The position numbers were made by a program, and so were the translations under genes. Positions 7,901 to 11,513 of a stretch of 11,513 nt of DNA are shown one piece after another. Below the pieces are notes generated by a model. That model searched no databases. It worked only from the letters and a program-made list of their open reading frames with translations, and was not told the origin of the DNA. Source of the DNA: Gammaproteobacteria bacterium (GTDB lineage: Bacteria; Pseudomonadota; Gammaproteobacteria; Steroidobacterales; BM003); NCBI GenBank assembly GCA_026193125.1, contig JAPHSC010000403.1, forward strand, positions 1-11,513. The letters are read 5' to 3'. Each line of letters starts with the position of its first letter. Position 1 is the first letter of the stretch.

Positions 7901-8205
7901 GTGAGGGTCTGGCGGCACACTGGGAGATGTGGATGTTTGCCCAAGGCGGCATGCCTCCGCTAAAGGTCCTGGAGGCCGCCACTATCGCCGGGGCACGTTA
8001 CCTGGGCATGGATGAGGAAATTGGCTCCATCGAGGTGGGCAAACTCGCGGACCTGGTCATCATGGAAAAAAATCCGCTGGTTGACATAAAGAATACCGAG
8101 AGCATCCGTTATGTCATGGTCAACGGGCGGCTTTACGACTCCATGAGCATGAACGAAATCGGTAATCATCCGCGTGAGCGGGCACCTTTTTACTGGGAGC
8201 ACTAG
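4963..8205 (+). CDS. Secreted TolB-like beta-propeller/amidohydrolase fusion protein
   Basis: A 1080-aa exported protein. Residues 1-24 form a signal peptide (basic TRS, hydrophobic LWLLAATLLPFVA, cleavage near TQA-A). Residues about 50-650 hold PD40/TolB-type propeller repeats, recognisable by recurring SPDG-like turns (63-66, 103-106 and several more such as PAWTPDGNYIAV and PSFSPDGQSIVF). From about 665 an amidohydrolase-superfamily domain begins (FTGVRVITMNGDQVIEDGVV), with metal-binding HWH at 734/736 after PGIVDV, Lys830 in VKSYN, His873 and His878 in DGHTGIEH, and His977 in LGAHGQ. The C-terminal IGSIEVGKLADLVI is the usual composite-domain strand. The catalytic Asp expected after strand 8 is not seen; His977 occupies that place. 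ATG 4963 was chosen because it gives a clean signal peptide; an upstream TTG at 4930 would add 11 residues and spoil it. Such fusions are usually annotated as amidohydrolases of unknown substrate; hydrolysis of a peptide or cyclic amide in the periplasm is a guess. Confidence 0.9.
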   Translation: MTLTRSCLWLLAATLLPFVATQAAEKATEKSDIAHWDINNPPGDVVKINIDTHEGSWMSLDISPDGTQVVFDLLGDIFLLPIEGGEAKAITRGMAWDMQPRFSPDGSRIAFISDRGGADNLWTMDLRGKDMAQITSEDFRLVHNPAWTPDGNYIAVRKHFTRQRSLGAGEIWLYHVAGGKGIQVVERKTDQKDINEPAFSADGRFLYYSEDATPGPYFEYDKNPHSGIYVINRLDRSSGEIRQLAGGPGGAVRPTPSPDGSRLAFVRRVGKDTVLFIKDLNSGVESSIFTKLDRDNQETWAIHGLYPSMAWLPGNDGLLFWAGGKLNRLDLTSKQLSDIPFHVKKTENARKTVRFATPVAPPQVDVKMLRWVNVSPDGKSVVYSALGHLYQRTLPEGVPVRLTEQNDHFEYFPSFSRDGSKIVYVSWDDDELGAIRVIAATGGRGQVITAEPGHYAEPSFSPDGQSIVFRKMSGDSLRSPWWGEEPGIYEISAAGGKPDFLFRDGQRPRYGQSANEIYFERESGGAYDIKDMADGKLEFVRRTLSTGEEQVLAHSTWATDYQVSPDGKWLAFRERFNAWLTPLPATGKAVEVSPKMDSLPVLRLSSDAGEFLHWSGDGEQLYWSLGPTLYSLPLAKAKEDMFTAGDKKALGLDQVQSLSIGFQVPFAAREGKIAFTGVRVITMNGDQVIEDGVVVIDGNRIAAVGSRVDTPIPKDAKLILAGGMTIMPGIVDVHWHGSEGRGEIVPEQNWYNYASLAFGVTTIHDPSNDNSTIFTAKEMQRAGLITAPRIFSTGTILYGATADITAHVDSLEDALTHIRRMKAIGAESVKSYNQPRRNQRQQILEAAREIGMNVVPEGGALFQTNMNMLLDGHTGIEHALPIWRFYDDVVQLWSQTESGYTPTLGVAYGGLEGENYWYAHDDVFENQRLINFTPPNLVAARAIRRSKAPEWDYNHVAVAEGVNRLQQAGVSVQLGAHGQREGLAAHWEMWMFAQGGMPPLKVLEAATIAGARYLGMDEEIGSIEVGKLADLVIMEKNPLVDIKNTESIRYVMVNGRLYDSMSMNEIGNHPRERAPFYWEH

Positions 8206-8239
8206 CATCGGCAATCCGGATAGCAATGAGAACCGGGGC

Positions 8240-9133
8240 ATGAGCAAGCCAGACGAAGTATTGGAAGTTCGTGACCTGGTCAAGCGCTATCCTGCCGTAC
8301 TCGCGGTGGATGGGGTGAATTTCAGCGTCCGCCGCGGGAGCTGCTTTGGCTTGCTCGGGCCCAATGGTGCCGGCAAAACCACGACAGTTGAAATGATGGA
8401 GGGCATCATGCCGCCGACCAGTGGCGAGATCCTCTACGAGGGTCACGCCATAGGACCCAGGTTCCGCGACGAGGTAGGCATCCAGTTCCAGAGCACTGCC
8501 CTGCAGGACCACTTGACCGTGCTTGAAACCCTGCAGCTGTTTCGGCGGCTGTACAAGCATGGCGCAGACCTGGAACAAGTGATCCAGATGTGTTCTCTGG
8601 AAAAACTGCTCAAGCGGGATAACCGCAAACTTTCCGGAGGTCAGCGCCAGCGACTGCTTTTGGGTGTCGCCCTGGTCAATGATCCAAAAATCCTGTTTCT
8701 GGACGAGCCAACTACCGGCCTGGATCCCCAGGCCCGGCGGAACTTCTGGGAGTTGGTGGAACGCATCAAGGAAAATGACAAGACTGTCATCCTGACCACG
8801 CACTACATGGAAGAGGCTTACCGCCTGTGTGACGAAATTGCGATCATGGATCAAGGCAAGATTATCGCCCAGGGCTCACCGCAAGCCTTGCTGAAGGAGC
8901 ACTTTGACGACGTCATCCTGGAACTGCCCAAGTCCGACCTGCCATCCCCCCTGGTCGACTTCGCATTCCCGGTACTTGAGCGCGGTGACTACATCGAGAT
9001 CTCAACACCCGATGTAAATCTGGCGCTGGCCATGCTGGTGGAAAGGAATATCAATCTTAATCGCATGCAGGTACGGCCACGCAACCTGGAGGACTTGTTC
9101 CTCGAGTTAACCGGCGAGGATTTGCGCACATGA
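8240..9133 (+). CDS. ABC-2 type transporter ATP-binding protein
   Basis: A 297-aa cytoplasmic ATPase that powers an ABC-2 exporter. All nucleotide-binding motifs are present: Walker A GPNGAGKTT (40-48), Q-loop Gln84 in GIQFQ, signature LSGGQ (131-135), Walker B ILFLDEP (151-157) with catalytic Glu156, D-loop TGLD, and switch His188 in TTHYMEEA. The C-terminal extension after about residue 215 resembles the DrrA/CcmA/NodI-type regulatory tail and ends in PRNLEDLFLELTGEDLR, typical of this subfamily. ATG 8240 lies 34 bp after the exoprotein stop; a GAG at 8228-8230 may act as a weak ribosome site. GTG 8174, overlapping the previous gene, is less likely because the added residues lack family character. 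Its last four bases overlap the permease start (ATGA), so the two are translationally coupled. The substrate cannot be told from the sequence; drug, lipid or polysaccharide export are all known for this class. Confidence 0.95.
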   Translation: MSKPDEVLEVRDLVKRYPAVLAVDGVNFSVRRGSCFGLLGPNGAGKTTTVEMMEGIMPPTSGEILYEGHAIGPRFRDEVGIQFQSTALQDHLTVLETLQLFRRLYKHGADLEQVIQMCSLEKLLKRDNRKLSGGQRQRLLLGVALVNDPKILFLDEPTTGLDPQARRNFWELVERIKENDKTVILTTHYMEEAYRLCDEIAIMDQGKIIAQGSPQALLKEHFDDVILELPKSDLPSPLVDFAFPVLERGDYIEISTPDVNLALAMLVERNINLNRMQVRPRNLEDLFLELTGEDLRT

Positions 9134-10143
9134 TTCGCCGTATTGCTGCTGTATTGAACGCACGTAACGTGGAGTTCCTCAGGGATCGCAGCACCCTGGG
9201 CTGGAATATATTTCTTCCGGTACTACTGGTACTGGGTTTGAGCTTTATTTTTTCCGGCCAGGGCCGTCCGATGTTTAAAGTAGCCGTGCTGCAACAGACC
9301 GGGCAGATCGATGAACAGCTACACCCCTTCCTGCAAACAAAGTACATTGAATTTTTCACGGTCGCCGACCAGGCCGACGCTGTACGCAAGGTGGCCAGGC
9401 ACAAGATCGATATGCTGCTGCAGTTTGAGCCAGAGGATCGCTACTGGGTAAACCCCGAGGCGCCCAAGGGCTATATTCTTGAACGACTGCTGTTGCAGAC
9501 AGATCCTGGAATCGCCAGGGCCGAAGTGTCCGGCGAGGCCGTGCGCTACGTGGACTGGTTATTGCCGGGCATACTGGGTATGAACATGATGTTCAGTTGC
9601 CTGTTCGGCGTGGGCTATGTGGTCGTGCGTTATCGCAAGAACGGATTCCTGAAAAGACTTAACGCAACACCGCTGCGACCCATCGAGTTCATTATCGCCC
9701 AGGTACTCTCGCGCCTGATCCTGATCATGGCGGTAACTGTATTCGTCTACATTGGCACTCGGTACTTCATCGATTTCCGTATGCAGGGCAGCTACGCGAC
9801 CTTGTTCATCGTGGCATTGGTTGGCGCGATTTGCCTCATTTCACTGGGACTGGTTGTTGCGGCACGGTTTACCAGCGAAGAACTGGCCGGCGGCGTCCTT
9901 AACATGCTGACCTGGCCCATGATGCTGGTCTCGGGTGTCTGGTTTTCCCTCGAGGGATCACATCCGGCGGTCCAGATGCTGGCCAGGATTTTTCCTCTCA
10001 CCCATATCCTGGATGCGGCAAGGGCCGTTATGCTCGACGGTGCCACGCTGACCCAGGTCATGCCGCAGTTGTCCGCGCTGGGTCTTATGAGCGTGGTATT
10101 CCTGTTCACCGGCGCGGCTGCATTCCGCTGGCAAAGCGACTAG
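9130..10143 (+). CDS. ABC-2 type transporter permease
   Basis: A 337-aa inner-membrane partner of the ATPase encoded just upstream. Six hydrophobic segments can be read. The first is near residues 17-36 (NIFLPVLLVLGLSFIFSG) and is followed by a large hydrophilic periplasmic loop of about 100 residues. Five more are then clustered: LLPGILGMNMMFSCLFGVGYVV, FIIAQVLSRLILIMAVTVFVYI, LFIVALVGAICLISLGLVV, a segment around GVLNMLTWPMMLVSGVWF, and a final LMSVVFLFTGAAAF. The long first loop and the SGVWFS motif in the fifth segment are usual for ABC-2 permeases of the YhgE/DrrB/YadH-like type. The ATG overlaps the ATPase stop as ATGA (9130-9133). Two copies, or one copy with a partner permease elsewhere, would complete the exporter; no second permease is in this window. 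Confidence 0.92.
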   Translation: MIRRIAAVLNARNVEFLRDRSTLGWNIFLPVLLVLGLSFIFSGQGRPMFKVAVLQQTGQIDEQLHPFLQTKYIEFFTVADQADAVRKVARHKIDMLLQFEPEDRYWVNPEAPKGYILERLLLQTDPGIARAEVSGEAVRYVDWLLPGILGMNMMFSCLFGVGYVVVRYRKNGFLKRLNATPLRPIEFIIAQVLSRLILIMAVTVFVYIGTRYFIDFRMQGSYATLFIVALVGAICLISLGLVVAARFTSEELAGGVLNMLTWPMMLVSGVWFSLEGSHPAVQMLARIFPLTHILDAARAVMLDGATLTQVMPQLSALGLMSVVFLFTGAAAFRWQSD

Positions 10144-10227
10144 CCACTCACGAACAGCAATGAGAATCTCAACCGACAGCGCGGTTACACCAATGCATTT
10201 CAGGCAGAGTTTAAGGTTTTCGCATCC

Positions 10228-11028
10228 ATGCACCTCGTAGACATAGGCATCAACCTCACCCATGACAGCTTTGATCACGATCGCGAGGATGTGATAGATC
10301 GTGCCTGCGCAGCAGGCGTCGATACCCTGATCATTACCGGTAGTACGGTCGAAACCAGCCGCGCTGCTGCCGAGCTTGCGGCCAGCAGGCCAGGACATTT
10401 TTTCTCCACCGCGGGCATCCATCCACACCATGCCGCAGATATGGATGATCAATGCATTCCGCAACTGCGAGAATTGTATGAACTGCCCCAGGTAGTAGCC
10501 GTGGGTGAGTGCGGGCTGGATCACTTCCGAAACTTCTCCCCTCCGCAGGACCAGGCCAGAGCCTTTCATCTGCAATTGGAACTCGCGCAGGAAAATCAAC
10601 TTCCGGTGTTCCTGCATCAGCGTGACGCGCATGACGCATTCGTGGGTATTTTGCGCGAACACCTTGCGGGCATTTCACGCGCAGTGGCGCATTGTTTTAC
10701 CGGTGAGGCCGAGGAATTGCATACCTACCTGGACCTGGGTCTGTATATCGGTATCACGGGCTGGATTTGTGATGAACGACGAGGTGTGCATTTGCGCGAA
10801 CTGGTGTCCCAAATTCCCGACGACAGACTCATGCTTGAGACCGATGCCCCCTACCTCTTGCCCAGGGATCTGCGCCCCAGGCCTGCCAGCAGGCGAAATG
10901 AACCGATGTACCTGTTGCATGTACTGCAAACGGTTGCCGCGTGCACTGGACGGGACATGGATGAATTGGCGCATTTGACCACCGCAAATGCGCGAAATTT
11001 TTTCAGCCTGCCACTGGCTTCGGACTGA
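10228..11028 (+). CDS. tatD: TatD family 3'-5' DNA exonuclease
   Basis: A 266-aa cytoplasmic metal-dependent nuclease with a TIM-barrel fold. In E. coli, TatD is a Mg-dependent 3'-5' exonuclease on single-stranded DNA and RNA, implicated in repair after oxidative damage. Similarity to E. coli TatD itself runs end to end: VDIGINLTHDSF (4-15), STAGIHPH (60-67), VGECGLDHFRNFS (92-104), FLHQRDAH (128-135), HCFTGEAEE (155-163), YIGITGWICDERRG (173-186) and ETDAPYLLPRDL (204-215). Metal and catalytic residues visible are Glu94, His130, His155 and Asp206. The first strand has D-x-G-x-N (Asp5, Gly7, Asn9) where YcfH- and YjjV-type paralogues have D-x-H-x-H, which supports TatD proper. ATG 10228 has AAGG 11 nt upstream, a slightly long spacing. 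The gene follows the permease by 84 bp and is not beside tatABC here, which fits its lack of a role in Tat export. Confidence 0.94.
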   Translation: MHLVDIGINLTHDSFDHDREDVIDRACAAGVDTLIITGSTVETSRAAAELAASRPGHFFSTAGIHPHHAADMDDQCIPQLRELYELPQVVAVGECGLDHFRNFSPPQDQARAFHLQLELAQENQLPVFLHQRDAHDAFVGILREHLAGISRAVAHCFTGEAEELHTYLDLGLYIGITGWICDERRGVHLRELVSQIPDDRLMLETDAPYLLPRDLRPRPASRRNEPMYLLHVLQTVAACTGRDMDELAHLTTANARNFFSLPLASD

Positions 11029-11133
11029 GCCCACACCGGAACTCGCAAGACGGGCCCTCGGTTATCCGCAAGATGCGTGACGACCGGGCATTGGGTAGAA
11101 TTCACACTTCATTGTCTCAAATGGACTAGAAAG

Positions 11134-11513
11134 ATGGACTCAGCAAAGGTCAAGCAATTTGTCAGCGGCATGTGGGATGACAGCATCATTCCGGAATTGT
11201 GCGAATACATCAAAATACCGAACAAATCCCCATTGTTTGACCCTGACTGGGAAAAGAACGGGCACATGGACAAGGCTGTCGCACTGATGGAAAGGTGGTG
11301 CCGGGAACAGCCTATCAAGGGCATGCAGGTGGAAGTGGTTCGTGCGCCCGGACGCACGCCCTTGCTGTTCTGTGAAATACCCGGACAGGGCGAGGAGACA
11401 GTGTTGCTGTACGATCACCTCGACAAGCAGCCCGAGTTTTCCGGCTGGCGTGATGGATTGGAGCCGTGGCAGCCCGTGATACGTGACGGCAAGCTGTATG
11501 GTCGTGGCGGCGC
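11134..11513 (+). CDS. M20 family metallopeptidase, N-terminal part (3' truncated by window)
   Basis: The first 126 codons of a zinc-dependent M20 peptidase or dipeptidase. The translation starts MDSAKVKQFVSGMWDDSIIPEL and contains IKIPNKSPLFDPDW, a long helix with ALMERW, then LLYDHLDKQPE with metal ligand His95 and Asp97 of the HxD motif, and PWQPVIRDGKLYGRGGA just before the edge, where the GRG(A/S)xDDKG ligand motif normally continues. These proteins cleave small peptides or acyl-amino acids, usually in the cytoplasm. The residue before His95 is Asp, where I would normally expect Gly. ATG 11134 follows a weak AGAAAG. An upstream ATG at 11121 is stopped after one codon. A TAGAAT -10-like element lies at 11096-11101, without a clear -35. 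The family call is firm; substrate and full length are not visible. Confidence 0.9.
   Translation, partial: MDSAKVKQFVSGMWDDSIIPELCEYIKIPNKSPLFDPDWEKNGHMDKAVALMERWCREQPIKGMQVEVVRAPGRTPLLFCEIPGQGEETVLLYDHLDKQPEFSGWRDGLEPWQPVIRDGKLYGRGG

Noticed and set aside
8120..8854. Long minus-strand open frame (244 codons) opposite the ABC ATPase
   Set aside because: It lies antisense to a gene with every ABC motif, shows no recognisable domain, and is explained by GC-rich codon structure.
8222..10166. The 11-mer AGCAATGAGAA occurs at 8222-8232 (before the ABC ATPase) and 10156-10166 (before tatD)
   Set aside because: Two copies of an 11-mer without symmetry or consistent distance to the start codons are not enough to call a regulatory site.
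10161..10238. Possible short leader peptide (26 codons) overlapping the tatD start
   Set aside because: No ribosome site of note, no run of a single amino acid, and no attenuator hairpin; a chance frame is the simpler reading.
1..11513. Search for CRISPR arrays, tRNAs, IS ends, toxin-antitoxin pairs or defence genes
   Set aside because: No regularly spaced repeats, tRNA cloverleaf signatures, transposase or integrase motifs, or known defence domains were seen; the genes look like ordinary chromosomal functions.

Overview
The window looks like chromosomal core sequence from a free-living, probably marine, gammaproteobacterium. The evidence is a moderately high GC content, an AcnA-type aconitase, a DUF2333 membrane protein (a family I know mainly from gammaproteobacteria), an Escherichia coli-like TatD, and a large TolB-propeller/amidohydrolase exoprotein. 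I cannot name a genus from the sequence alone. I see no tRNA, rRNA, IS element, integrase, CRISPR array or phage gene. No gene-free stretch exceeds 300 bases; the longest is the 149-bp divergent spacer at 4814-4962.

Layout. (1) Positions 1-707 hold the 3' end of acnA, closed by a strong intrinsic terminator. (2) A class III (SIRT5/CobB-like) sirtuin and a DUF2333 inner-membrane protein follow on the plus strand up to 2632. (3) A tight three-gene minus-strand unit runs from 4813 down to 2601: a DUF45/YgjP-like zinc metallopeptidase, a rhomboid intramembrane serine protease, and a membrane-anchored SGNH/GDSL hydrolase. The last gene converges on and overlaps the DUF2333 gene by 32 bp, and a perfect 11-bp inverted repeat sits at the junction. 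(4) A divergent intergenic region with a 22-bp dyad separates this unit from a plus-strand series. That series is a secreted TolB-like propeller fused to an amidohydrolase (1080 aa), an ABC-2 exporter ATPase and permease (translationally coupled by ATGA), tatD, and the start of an M20 peptidase that runs off the window.

How the genes may work together. The sirtuin keeps the Tyr-x-x-Arg pair that recognises acidic acyl-lysines, so removing succinyl or malonyl groups from metabolic enzymes is a reasonable expectation; its position next to aconitase is suggestive only. The minus-strand unit combines two proteases with an esterase-type hydrolase, two of the three being membrane-associated, which could point to envelope protein or lipid processing. 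The exoprotein, the ABC-2 exporter and the M20 enzyme may form a loose peptide or amide processing neighbourhood. I found no convincing new defence or mobile system. The most checkable oddities are the divergent dyad, the convergent hairpin, the His-for-Asp position in the amidohydrolase active site, and the conserved-looking protease/hydrolase trio.
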